In this document: positions 11,195 through 25,700 of the stretch, piece by piece
Layout of the letters: every line of letters starts with the position of its first letter
How positions within the stretch are numbered: the stretch's first letter is position 1
NCBI GenBank assembly: GCA_003550305.1
Contig: QKYT01000404.1
Location: forward strand, 15,929-66,122
DNA: 50,194 nt
Direction: 5' to 3'
From: Glomus cerebriforme
Lineage: Eukaryota > Glomeromycota > Glomeromycetes > Glomerales > Glomeraceae
The notes under the pieces: model-generated
What the model saw: the letters and a program-made list of their open reading frames with translations, nothing else
Databases searched by the model: none
What the model was told of the DNA's origin: nothing
Program-made: the position numbers and the translations under genes

Positions 11195-11543
11195 CAGGGA
11201 CGATGATTTTTTGTTGTGATATTATTTTGTGATATTTTGATGCATAATAAGCTTAATTTTGTGATAATTTGTGAGATAAAATCTATATTTTATTAGATCA
11301 TCTAAAGCGGGAAGTAATTCACCAAAATTTTGAAAATTTTATGGCATTAAGATTTAAATGAAAATTGACTACACGTGATAAAGACTCTTTACTATGATCA
11401 TGTGATTACCCCATTTTTAGATGTGGAGAAATTCTGATATATTATATTATATGAAAAAAAAATTTTTCCTAATTTTTGCTTATATCACAAAAATTTTGTG
11501 ATTATGTGTTATTATGTGAAATAAAAAAAAATCATCGTCCCTA
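11195..11543. mobile_element. Non-autonomous hAT-like element (MITE)
   Basis: The left end CAGGGACGATGATTTTTT and the right end AAAATCATCGTCCCTA are inverted repeats, with about 315 bp of AT-rich noncoding sequence between them. A CAGGG-type terminus is typical of hAT elements. The 8 bp flanking the two ends (GTCTGACT and CTCTGACG) share a central TCTGAC, compatible with a decayed 8-bp target-site duplication. It inserted exactly at the right end of the 59-bp hairpin, so the two are nested. Confidence 0.6.
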
Positions 11544-11640
11544 CTCTGACGTGACATCTGCACGCACGTAACAAATTTTAGTTTATTTTTTAATTTGTAT
11601 CTGAATTTTAAGGTTTAAATTACAAAATTACAATAAAATC

Positions 11641-14600
11641 TTATTCATTATTTTGACTTATAATACTAAAATATTGTCTCAATGCATCTGCCAAAGTTTC
11701 TGATAAAGCATTAATATCTCTTAAAACTACATAATAATCGAAAGGAAAAGTATCTAAATATCTTTCCATCTGTATTGTCATACGTCCATTAATTGATTTA
11801 TATTTTACATGGTTTATTGACATGATTGAATCTTTTCCTGATTTGTTATCAACGATTATAAATACTACCATTATTCGTGCATCAACAGCTCTTCGAACAA
11901 GAGATTTAAGACTTTCATGATCTTCGCAAACGCCATCTGATATTATAAGCTGAAGTTGCCATAATTCCTTATTTTGTGCACTATTACTATAATTATTCTT
12001 AGCGTGTTCCAAAAGTGTGATTGAAGTTTCCATGAGAGATCGAACATATGTTTTATTTTGTTCAAATGTAAATTGTTGTAATACTTGAGCTCCTGCTTCA
12101 CCATTGAATGGACGATCAAAAGGATGAAGCAATTGAACTTTTTCACCAAAGCTAACAATTGAAAGATCTCCTACTTCAAGCTGCGAAAGTGCTTTCGAGA
12201 TAAGTGCTAAAGTTTCATAAGCTAACTGAATCGAATGAGTTTCACACATTGATTTCGAATCATCAACAGCAATCATGACTTGATACTGTCTTTTACTTGG
12301 TTTAGTACGACGAAGCCAAATTTTGTCCTTTTTAAAATCACTAGCGATATATGGTATAATCCTTTTCATATTAAGTCGTTTGCCAGTTCGATAATCACCT
12401 TTAAGTCTTGTAGCAAGTGTAGGTTCAAGTATTAATCTCAATTGTTCACAGAGTCCATTTGCTAGATCATAAGTAAGATTTTCATATTTTTGCCACAATT
12501 CTCTAGCCTTGTTAAGATCTCTTCCGGATTGTCTCCAATCTGTTAATTTAATTTCTAAATCTTGACGTAAACTCTCAATTTCTTCCTGAGACAAAGGTTT
12601 ATGTGCAAAACTAGCAGAATAAACACTTTGAGGATTAGATATTTCGTCAGACAATTGTTGCTCTCCATCTTTTTTTACAATTTGCATTGAAAGAATCGCT
12701 CCTTTCTCGTGTTCATTATTAGAGGTATAATCATTCATTGGAAGATCATTAACAATTTCATCTTTCTGAGAATGATTGTAATCTATTTCATTATCTTCAG
12801 CCGCATAACTTGATTCATAATTATAGTGCTGTTCATCATTGTTAATAGCTCCGGTCTCTTTTGATTGATACTCTTCTGCTGCTCCCATCGTTTGAAGATT
12901 ATGAGATTCTTCATCATTTTCAAGAAATTCGAACGTTTGATTTTCATTTATGATTTGATTTTGTTCAAGATTTTTCTCTTGTTCAGATGTACTTTCGTCT
13001 CCTGTAACAATGTTGTCAAGACGGCGTCTCCATTGCTTTAGAGCATCACCGAGACTTCGATGTGGATTAACATCATTTGTACTTTGATCTTTATTTTGGT
13101 TCTCAACAGTGTTTTCACAGATATTTAATTCATTTGTATTATTCGAGTGAGATTCACCTTTAGACTTAAATTGCGAACTGTTATTATTATTATTAGGGTC
13201 TTGATTTTCGATTTCTTGTAACGATTGTTCAATTCCATTTCCAGATGATTTGGATGGCGTTGCATTTGTTTTACCGGATTCTCCATCAACACCAAATGCA
13301 TTTTCTGCCGGTGCATCAGAATTTGGTTGTTCTTGATTAGATGAAATATTCTGTTCTTCTTCAATATTCATATATTCTAATTGATTATTATCAGTAAAAA
13401 GTTGATTCTTGTGATCAGGTCGTTCTTTTGGCACCTCATCCTTAGAGCTTTCTTCTTGATTCTCATCAGAAATTTCATCAATATTTTCAACGCCAATTTT
13501 ATTTTCATTTTTTGCTTCATTAGAAATTGAATCATCATTTAAGTTTGCCAAATCATCTATATCATCTGTTTCCATTGCATCATTGAAATCATCTTGAATA
13601 TTATCCTTTGTCTGCATTTCTGGCTTATCAATGTCCATATTTGAGGGGGAATCATAATCATTTATTTCTTCGTCTTTATCATTTGTACTTCCTTCTATAT
13701 CATCGATCATCATGTCTTCAGGAAGTTCTAAAGTTTCAGCTTGAGGGATATCGACATTAAAATGGTCTTGTTTATCGAAATTATCATTGAATTCTTCATT
13801 AATATCATCATCATTATCGCTTTGATCTTCTGCTTCCGAAGACTCTTGTTGATTATCATCATCTACAGTCATTTCTCCATTCTCCGTATTCCTTTTTTGA
13901 GAATCTTGCGTAATATCTCCTTGATCTTCCTTAGCAACAATATCCGTCTCACCCTGAGCTCCAGACTCTTGTTTTATATCAGTTGTTTTTTTACCATCTT
14001 CTACATCATCTGCAGAATCATCCCCCCACATCTTTTCATCTATTGCATCAGGGTCATTATCATCAAATTGACCCATTTCTTGTTCTATATTTTCGGAAAT
14101 TTCTTCACTTGACTCATTGTCGTCTCGGTTTTCATCATCTTCTACATCTTCAATAGTTCCTTCAAAGTCATTTTCCATTTCAATCCCTTTGTCTTTTTTT
14201 AAATTCGGCTGGTCATTAGCTGAATCTCGATCCTCCTTTTCATTTTGATTTCCTAATACTTGTTCTTCATCTTCAATCTCTTCACTTACATCCTTAGTAC
14301 CTTCACCTTCTCCGATACCAGTACCTTGAGCATTTTCCTCGACATCTCCTTCTTCGCCATCACCTGATTCCATTTGTGGCATACAATAACCTTTCATGAA
14401 AACCGTAGCAAACGAATTGCAAAGTACGTAGGTTAATTTGCATAACGACTTATGATGATAAATAAAACTATTCAAAAAATATTGAAAGACTAGATAGTAT
14501 TGTTGAATAAATGGGAATATTCTTTGTAACAAATTCGAAATTAAATCTTGGCATTCCAAATTGTTATACCTTTCGTCATCCATTAAATTAATAAGTTGAT

Positions 14601-17600
14601 CATGAAGAATGTTAAATCTTTCAAGAATCAGAGATATACGTAAATGTTTTCCGAGGTTTAATACGCGTTCATGTTCTTGACGTATATATCCATCAGGCAT
14701 ATTATCACCATTTTCTTCATCTTCAACTGATGACGAATTCGAAATATCTCTGGTTTGTTCGACAGATAACTTTTGTAAATCCTGAATAGCTACAAGGACT
14801 GCATCCATTAAATCATTCACTTTTTTCGTCATATTTCCAAGAACAGTCGTTGTCTGAATATCTAAATTCATTTCGTTATGAACTGTATTAGTGAAATAAA
14901 TATTTCCAATACGACTATTTATATAATCAAAAATTGGTGCCAATATATGATAGAAATCTTTAATTCGGGAAGAGTAATCTCTGGCGAATTGATAAAGACC
15001 ATCAATCAACAACATATTACTTTTAACTAGTTTAATAATATCCTTAGTGATTATTGCTTTTTTCTCTATAGTATACTCAGGAAACAAAACTTCCTGATCA
15101 AACAAACGAGTAAAATCCTTACGAATTGAAGAAATTCTATCAAACCAATCGTGTAGTCCTGTGCCGATCTCTTCGAAATGATTAAATGAATTTGATTGTT
15201 CACTTTGTTTTTGTATATCCAGAATTACACATGAATGAAACAATAATGAAGTTAAATCGTCCAAAATTTCTTTGAAATTTCGCAATGTACGTTCATCAAC
15301 TGAACAAAATGACAAACATTCACAAACTTTTGTATTGGAATGTTCAGCATTATAGGAAGAATAAATTCTCGATAATTGAGTCAATACTCCTAAAAGTCCA
15401 ACATATTTCTTGTCAAGAACTTGTAGATTTTTGCGTTCTTTAATTAAAAGATGCAATAAATCTTCAGTAAAACCAAGTCCTTTTTGAACTTCTTGTGAAG
15501 TTAAATCCTTTGAATGACTGGCTGCAACATTTCGAAGATGAATCATTCTCGCAATAATCTTATAATAATATTCATCAGCTTTGATCCAGATAGAAATTGT
15601 TTCCTTTATTTCATCCTTAACAGAAGATAAATTTTTGAAAATTTCAAAGTCACCGATCATAGATAAAGAATTCTCCAATTCTACTCTAGGAAGCTGTAAC
15701 ATATATCCAACAATATTTTGCTGTTGTTCAATTATATTCTTATTAGGAAAGTAATATAATCCAAGACGTTTCAATTCTCTCAAAAGGTCAACCATAGACT
15801 TTTTCTTAATTAACTTTTGATTTTTTATAATGTTCTTGTTTTCTTCGTTCACTAAAGCTGGTGTCTCTTCTTGAAACTTTTTGATACGCAAAATTATTTC
15901 GGTAGCAAAATCATCAAGAGCTCTGTTATAAACCGACTGCATTTTGATGAAAATATCTTGTTGACAGTATGAACGAAGCTTCTTCAAAGTATTTCTGATA
16001 TTTATGAAACGTTCAGGAACAGGTAAAGTTTGTTTGCTAAACGAATTTTGCAATTCTGAAATTCTTTCAATTGGATCAGTCGGTTCACAATCAGTAATCC
16101 ATTCCTCAAAAGGAGTTAAGGCTTGTCTAATAACATCATTTTCTCTAGAATGAATCGTCGTCATATTCATCTGATAATTTGTTACTACATCCATAATCGG
16201 TTTATTTAGGATATCTTTATATTTTCGAATACATTTGTTTAATTGTCTATGGGTTTTCTGAGCACTTTGTTTCAATGCATGTATATTAACATCTTTCCAA
16301 CTAGCAATCTTCACAAATTGTTTCAATTCTTTTTCAATAGGCTTACGAAATTCGTTTAAAGTGCTGGCATTGTGAACTAAAAATTGACCATAATACTTGT
16401 ATACATTTAATAATGCATCAGCAGCTCTGGAGTAAAATGAGGCATGTGTAAATTCCATAGGTTCTTTGCTAGTATTTCTCATCAGAAAATAATCTTTCAT
16501 GCAAAGATGCAAATAGAAAGCATGAATCAAATCTAATCGAGCCTTAAAATCGCCCATTTTTGAAGATTGTAAAAATTGATCAAGTGTTCGAACTATCTCA
16601 GAGATATGATCTTTGAAATTTTGATCGGTTCTCTCATTTTTATCAGCCTTGATACACAATGAATCAATAGGATGAACAATACAACTGTAAAGGTGAAACC
16701 ACCACTTGTAAGCAGATCTTTCATAATATTTGTCTTGAGCTGTAAGCAGGTTTGGCCAACAAGTTAGTTCTAATTGGCGCCATTGTACGATAAGATTTGT
16801 AATCTTTTCCCTATGAATCTTTATTGATACGTCACGATTAGCATAAGCTTCCCAATCTTCTGTCTTTTGAAATAAGATCTCTAATCCAGTGAGAAATTTT
16901 GCAATAGACGAATTTAATGCAAACCCTTGAATTCTATCACATATTGTATTAAGTTGTTGAAGAATAGCATGCTCAGGCCACATTTCAAGTAATTCTTTGA
17001 CACGTTTTTGAAGATCGGAAATTACCGGAGCCAACTTCTTGGCTTCAATAATGTTTTGGTCTTTGTAAAAATCATATATTCTCACATCAGTAATTTTAGT
17101 AGTACTGCACGCATCATATCCAGGTTCAATACCATCAGTTAACCATTTTTTCAAAAGAGACGTTCCTAAAATTTGAGAAGTTACGATTACTTCATCAAAT
17201 TCCTCAGAATAGATTTTGCCAGTAAGTAACGATAAATCTCGTGCCATGGTAAATGATTTCCAAAAAACTTCGTGGGTTGGAACGTCAAAATTTAAAATTT
17301 TTTGTGATGAATTTAGGTAGAAATCAGTCACAAGCTTTGTATATAATTTGCCTATCTCGCAAAGAATTTCTTCATTCACAATTGAAATATTTTCTTCAAA
17401 TTGAGTAAAATCTATGTTGGAATCAATTTCTACATGATCATTTAAATCTGCAAAATCGTGACTAAAATCTGGAAACATTTGCTTAAATTCATATTCAAAA
17501 TATTGTTCTTCAGTGACTTGCTTGTATATTTTCGTCTTGTTTCTATATAAACTCTCATTCTCTTGAGTAATTTTGTTTTTTTGCTCTTCAGCAACAGCAT

Positions 17601-19745
17601 AGATATCAGTTAATTCCCCAAAGATACGTTGAATGGAACCAAAATCTTCAAAAATAATATTCCCACGTTTTGATATATGATAATACATGCAATACAAAAT
17701 GACAATGAGATATTTGATATATTGATCCCATTTGTCTTGTTTTGGATATTGTGAGAAAATTAGACCTTTGACAATTACACATGATTCTTGGGTTGTTATA
17801 ACATCAATACATTTCTTAGAGCATCCTAGCTTGGTGATATTTATCAAAGATTTTACAATACTATATATTAATTTATCTCGTGCAGAAACGAGATTTTTGT
17901 AAGAAGCAGCTACTATTCGGACTCCATATTTAACTTGAAAGAGAGTAACATATAATGGCTGCAATAAATCTTGATAGAGGGGATAATTCGATGACATACG
18001 TTGAATAAATTGCATTATTTTTTCTTGAAACAAACTTTCCCGCTGAAAAATAGCAGAATCACTACCATTTTCAAAATCATTCAAAAGTTCCAAAATATGT
18101 TGTTCATCTATGACATTATTACAAATGTAATGAATATGTTTAAAAAGTTCATTAAGTTGTGACCGTTCCGGCCTTATGGATAAATTAACCGATGCACGAC
18201 CAAGAAGCAATTTAACTTCCTCTAAACTTTTTTTACAATCTTCTATCTTACAATTATCACATTCGCCAGTGAAATTTTGTTCAATTCTTGTGCGAATTTC
18301 AATTTCAGTTTCTAAGTTCGATTGTTTAAGCTGAAGAAAGTGACATCTCGAACGTGCTTCGGCTGTTGGATCAAGTGGATAATTTGGTATATACAAAGAG
18401 ATAAATCCTAGAGAAAGAAAAACCCAAACTTTGCCTATTTTCTGAACAACATTCTCATTCGATTGTAACGGATTAAATTCTTCTAATATTTGAATTATCA
18501 AAAGAATCGATGGAATGATCCATTGATTTAAAGCGATCCGCAAAGCGGGATCAACTATTTCTTTCAAGACACTAGACACAATGTGAAGAGATTCTACAGC
18601 AATTGATAATGGTAATGATTCATTATTGATGACATTGTAATTCAACAAAGAATTAACAACATTAATAGCAGTATCAAGTCTTTCATTAATTTCACGAATA
18701 TTTTCTTGCGAAATTTTATCTTTTAATGGTATAAAAATCTAATTTAAAAGAATTGTTTTTTAATAAATAAATATTTATACATTAGATTGTTAACGTTTTA
18801 TTAACTTACTTGTTTAACTTGTTGAATGAGACACGTAAAGTCTACATATCTTCGATTGATATTGTAAAGAAATTCATTTCCTGTACGCTTTCCATATTCT
18901 CCAAGTTGAGCCAGTACGGTGTTGAATGACCCGACAGATGTAGATTGTACTTGGTGACTATAAAAACGAAATTTAAAATTTAGAATATTCTTTTCTTAGG
19001 AAAAATCTTTGTTTACCTACGTGTAATTAAAATAATAAAAGCTTAAAACGCTTTGGAATAATCTCCCAGGCCCTTCAGTATTCTAAAAATATTGGAATTA
19101 ATAACAATAATTTAAAGAAATGATAATATGGATGATCAAAAAAAAAGCTTACTTTTAAGAATATATTTGCATCTAAATTCTCTTCACTTATATATAAATT
19201 GTTAAACGAATTATTCCATAATTTATTATGCCATTCATATATGATATCTTGCAAAATATTATTGAAAATAATCCTCGCTTTATCATCCGGCACTACAAAA
19301 ACATGTCAACAAACCTTATTAGTTTTTATTATTATGCAAATGTATTTCTATCATATTTATCATATTATAAAAACCTTTAGATCCAGGTCCATAAATCCAT
19401 AAAAGCCGTTGATAAGGAACAAAATCTAATGGAAACCAAGAACAATTTTTTAAAGCAAAGTCACGAAATTCTGAGATTTGATCAAGAATCATCCGGTAAT
19501 TTCCCTTCATAAAAAATATAGACAAAATATTAAATGGGATCATGTTCAAAAATGAAAGTATCGTTACTTGATAACTTACATCATTCAGATCGGCTCCTTG
19601 CGAAGCTGCTAACTGTAATTGTGATACAATTTGCATCTCTCGAATTAAATTAAAATAATCAATCAATGGTAACGGGTTGATTTGACCTACGGACTGTGAT
19701 TTTTCCCGTAAACTTTGTAAATTCTTTTGAATACACTATTTTATC

Positions 19746-19776
<31 letters not shown>

Positions 19777-22700
19777 TATTATGACCGTAGTTAATATTGT
19801 AATATTTCGCAAATAATCATTAACGACAATAAATATTTACCTCAGGAATCTTTTGTAAAGAAGTTAACAATTCATTCATTGACTCAGAGTTTTGATTTTC
19901 ATCAATAAAATACAACGTTGCAACAGCATCTACCAACATCACTTTCAACTCTATATCTAGTAACTGTACTTTTCCATAATCTATTAATGTAGATTAATTA
20001 GATATAAAACATAACAAACAAACAAACAAATAACTTGTTAAAATGATTATCATAATTGTCTCACTTTTATATTCGACATTTTTATCAACAATGACTTCGA
20101 ATAATTCCTGTTTTAGTTTAAATAGATCGATTCTCGAAAACGTTATATGATGAAATCGTTTCCATAAAACGTTCATGAACTTTCCTGTTGTTAATTCAGT
20201 GTCCTCAGTTATGCTGTCAAATATAGTGAGCAAATGTTTCGCGTGCTCTTTAAATTTATCAATCAAATGATTCAGGGCCCCTTTAACCATTTTGATGCAT
20301 ACATATAATTCACCAAGGTCAAGCAAATTTTGCTGCAGACATTTCCATAAAAACTCACGATAATCTAATACATTATTGAATAATTTAACCTACAAACATA
20401 AGATATTATTAATTATTTAATAATATTCTAAAGGAAAAAAAAAACGATTTTTTCAAAGATTAATAATTACGTCTGATTCTTCGCAATTCTCTTGATTAAT
20501 CCATATTCTTACAAAATTTTTAAATTCTTGTAAAAATGGAAAAAGATTAGCTATAACAAGATGACTTAATTGATTCTTTGATATTCTACCGTGGTGATAA
20601 CAATATGACTGTTGGGATAAAGTCAATTTAGACACTTTTTCCCGTGTCGCCTTCTCATAAGTTAAATTTTCAATGTAATCTTGTCTTTGCAATCTCTTCA
20701 TAAGGTTAAACACTTTAATTTTAAGAGAATACTGATTCCATAAATTATATATTATCTCATTCTTATCGTTATTGTATTTCCCATTATCGAAGCGACTAAT
20801 TGATTTAACCAAAGGATAATTACTAGTAATATCAAAAGGCTAAGGAAGAAGTTAAAATTTTTATTAAAACGGAGGAATTTAGAAATCAAGATAACTTACA
20901 GAAAGAAAATATAACTCACCTGACACGATACATAAGATGCATTCAGGTTAATTAATTTGGCTAACTGATTTTTAATTTCATTCAGATGAGAAACAAGTGG
21001 ATGTCCAATCATAGTGTCATTCATGAATTTGATATAATCTAAGACATTTATCCCTTGAATTATCGTCAAATTAAATGACTGAATTAAAGAAGAAACAAAA
21101 CCAATCCAGCGATTCCTCAAGGAGATATCATCTAAAGAAGTATTTTCAACAAAGTAATCACAAGATACAAGCAATTCTTGTAGTGAAGAGTCATTTTGGC
21201 TTAATTTAGAAAATCCATATTTGAATAAAAGATGCATCATATAAGATCCTTGAAGGTCAATCATAGCCAATCTTGACTCTTTCTTAATAAAAATTCCTCC
21301 ATTGAATACTGGATAATTTGTAGGAGATAAGGTACAGAGAAAGATATCTTTATTGCCGATACTATATTTATTTGTAAAATTTTGAAGATACTTTATCAAT
21401 CCATCCGGGACGAGGTTAACAAAATAAATTTGTCCAAGAGCTTTATGTAAAGCCTGTAGTAATCCTTCGCCTCGCTGCAGCATCTCAATAATAAATCTAG
21501 AAAATAAGATATATTCTCTTATACTTTGTTTCAGACTAAATAAAGTTAACATGTAAGAATTTTCTTCTACACTAAACTGAAAATTATTCATAAAAGCGGG
21601 AAGTTCTAAGACATGAAGTCCGAGTCCATTTCCAATTTTAGCTATGTCTTGCTGATTTTTAAAAAGTTCTGTTTTCAACAAGGATATTTCTACGCCACGA
21701 TTCCTCATAGCTCTTGATAATTCACCATTTCTTGGATCAGTAGTCATAAATAACCTAAAGTTTTTATGAGGTCGAATAATTTTCACATCGCCATCTATAA
21801 GACCTCTCTCGTTTATCATCAAAACCCCATTTGGTTCCATTAATGAGTTGAGCCTATCCAAAACAGATGGGTTACAAAGATTGGCATTATCAATCAACAA
21901 CCAATGACCATTTTGAAGCGCATTTATAAGAATTCCATCGATCCATTCAAACCGACCAGTAACAGGTCCACTTTCGAGCAATTTAAGGGTTGTAATTTTA
22001 TTCAACAGAGAACTTTGTTCATTATCAAATCTTGAATGCAAATTATATTTGGTCATTGTTTGTTGTAGAATGTCTAACAGTTGGTCAACTATTACATAAT
22101 CCAACTGAGATGAAGAACTTCGATTAATTGTTGCATTTTGAGTACTAAATTTAAGATGATTTTCCAAAGTAAATAATACTTCATTAAGTTTTCTTAAGAC
22201 TTGTAATGAATCATTATCTTCAGATAAATCAATTGAATGTGAAACAAGCAGAACTTCCTTTGTCATTTCAAAAGATAATCGTCTTAATTCATCAATAACT
22301 CTTTGTCGATGTCTAGCTAAATCTACTTGTTCGAATCCACCAAGTAGTTCGATTGTATCGACAGAACTATTCATTGCAAATTCCTCAAGATGATTACCAG
22401 TTAAATTAGCCAACAATCTAACAAGACTTGTTTTTCCGGTTGCTTCATGCCCAGTAAGAATTACCATCCAATTGAATTCTACACATTTCATTAGGGATTC
22501 TAAAGGTCTCAAGTGAGAATGTAGAATATGAAGTGAATTCTCTAGAGATTTATATCCACAAGTAGATTGACGTTGAAGAAGAGAATGACCGATCTGAATA
22601 TAACGTGAATCAATATGATAATAAGGATTCTTTGGTTGTTGATAATCTCTATCAAAAATTTCATTAAACACATTAATAACATAATTCCTATCTTCGATAG

Positions 22701-25700
22701 TTCTCATTCTCTGCAAATAAATTAGGTCCAGATATTGATCAGGATTAGAATTAAATCCGAAACCCTTATCATTTGTTAAAAGCTCTAACCAGCGAAAAAC
22801 ATCGCGTAAGTTGAATTCCCAAGGAGCACCATTTCTACCAAATAAACACTTAATCATAGTATCTTCGTACATTCGATTGTTAAAGTCTATTATTTTTTCT
22901 AATAATGAATCATCAAATTGAGAGTAAAGACATTTAGCAATAAAAAGCATGTCAATTTTAGTAAGTTGTTCAATATAAACTTGTGTGAACCGATTGATGA
23001 AGGATCTTGGAAGTCCTTTTCTTCCTCCACCTTGATGTAAAGGATTCTGTGCACCAAAAACACGAAATTCTTTAGAACAAAGGAACTCCTTGTTTAATTC
23101 GGGTATATATACAGCACCGCGATGATCTAAACATGAATTGAGACCTTCTAAAACTGACTGAGAAGCAAGATTCAATTCATCTAAGAGAACCCAGTCACCA
23201 GATTTCATCGCTTGAAGAAATGGTGCGTCGCGCCATGCAAATTCACAATTACTACCACCTTCTACAGGAAGATCAGAACCAAACAAATCCATTAAATCTG
23301 TTTGTTCGGATAAATTAATTCGAATAAGTTTATGTCCAGATGCTGTTGCTAGTGCTGTAATTAGACTTGTTTTTCCTACTCCAGGACTTCCTTCTAATAA
23401 TATTGGTTTCTTTAATTGCATGGCTCGAAGTACACGCATAGCATTATCCAATGTCGTTGGCGCCTGCAAAGTGAAAGTAATTTGATAGTTACCAAATGTT
23501 CCTTTTGGTATATAAAATGGGTGGATTCCAAATAACGATTCCGTATGATGAATTTTCTCATTTTCATTTGTAAAAATTCGCCTAAAAACATTATCTTGTT
23601 TAAAATTATCCTTCAATTCTAATAATTTTGCAAAACATCTTACTCGAAATTCTTTCAACACATGTCCGGATAACAATGATCCAGATGCTGCATTGGAACC
23701 GAGACCATCCAAGAATACAAGACTACCTCCATGGATAAAAGATTCATGCGGTCCCAATTGTTCTACTGTAGAATTCATGAATAAAACCCATGATAAAATA
23801 TCTCGCAAACTAATGATACGATTATTGTTCAATGAATGTGAAAACCACTTTATAAAATCAAGCATCTTGTGGCCATAACCTGCTAAATTCTCGTGTGCAA
23901 ATTGTTTCTCAATTATCTGCAATAAATCTTCATGATCTGTAACTGATGGAACCCAAATTTCTGTAAATCGATTCCTCAGTGCTGGGGACAATTCTTTTTT
24001 ACCATAATCACCTCCAGGATTCATAGTTGCCAAAAATTGAAAGCCATCTCTTGCAATTAATTCCTCGACATGTTTTCCACCTTTTTCTGCTAGAAATAAA
24101 ATCCTATTTGGTTCAAGAACACTATTGAGACGTTCGATAACTGAATCGTCTGCTAAGGATATCTCATCAAGTAAAAAGAAATTGCCATTCTTCATGGCTT
24201 GAACTAACGGACCATCATGCCATTCAAATAATGTGCGAACTTGTTTACACCTTAAGCGTAAAGATGTAAGTTCCTCAATATTTCCACTGAATATTGTTGA
24301 AGTCATATTCCACTTCTCATCTTTACAGAAATCTTGGAATAGAGTAATCAACTGATTCAAATCCATATCTTCTAAACATATGTTTTCTTGAGACGCGTAT
24401 TTTCTTAAAAATTCAATCAAATCGCGTTTAAGACCATTATTCAAATTTCCCTTATTTCTTAGCGGCCTTTGACCACCAAGCAAATCAGCTGTCTCAGTAC
24501 TATGATGACAATTAACAATATGTAATTCTTTATTCTCTACTTTCGCCAACATTTGACATACTGTTGTTTTCCCACAACCGGTTTCGCCAACCAATAAAAT
24601 TGGCTCATTGAACTTTAAGCATTGAGAAACCAAAGTAAATAAACGTTTCATAGACTTAGTCCATACAATATCAGCTTTGCCATGTCTCGAGGATACATAT
24701 ATTTTAAACTCTTCCAAGTTTGAGCAATCATACATTTTGTGTTCATTAATTGTTATTTTCATAACTGATTCCAAAACTTGTTTTACGACCAACTTTTCAT
24801 CAGGTTTCCTTATTCTCTCAGCTAAAAGCATATATCCTTGCTCCGCTAATTCCTGATATCCTACAGCACCTCTTTCTGCCCAACGAAATAAATCTCTCAA
24901 AGTAATATATCCGTGCTTTTGTTCAAAGATTCTTGTTCCTTGTCTTCTCTCCATTAAATGCTTATAAACTTGTACAAGTCGTTTACAATAAGAAGGAGCA
25001 ATTTTACATCTTTCTGAAAGAATAGTTTCTAATTCATCTTCCGGTATATCATTAAAATGTAGTTCCAAAAATCTATTACGAAAAGCACGCGAAAGTACCT
25101 TACGACCTCCATATAATCCGGGAGGATTCTGAGTTGCAAACAACATAAAATCTTTATGAGGTTTGACAATTTCTTGAGTTTCTGGAATCAACAACTCCCT
25201 ATTATCATCCAATAATCTATTTAAAGCTTCCAAAACATCTGTTGGTGCCAAATTCAATTCATCCAACACAATCCAATATCCTTTCTTCAATGCTTCAATT
25301 AGCACTCCTTCTTGAAATTCAAGTTTTCCTTCAGAATTAGAAACATAGGTTCCTAGATATTCTTGAATGTCAGTATGTTCATGATTGTTGATTCTCACAA
25401 AGCGATGTCCAGTACGTTTAGCTAAATATTGGATCATACTTGTTTTACCAGCAGACGTAGGACCTTGAATTAAGACAGGGAATTTCCCACTCATTACAAC
25501 TCTTGAAAGATTGTCCAAATTCTTTTTAACAGATGGCGTTAATATATAATGAGGCATATCTTCAGGAAAATCTCCTAATTCAAGCCAGAAATACCCAAAT
25601 TGAATGTAATTACCATTTAAAGGCTGTCTAGGAATTTGTGTAATTAAATTCTTGGGATTTTTGACACCATTCAGTAAAAATTTCTCTACTAAACCTCTCA

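Noticed and set aside
13741..14112. Plus-strand ORF rich in Ile and Phe opposite midasin
   Set aside because: It is the antisense shadow of the Asp/Glu-rich acidic region of midasin; codons for acidic residues read as Ile, Phe and Leu on the other strand.
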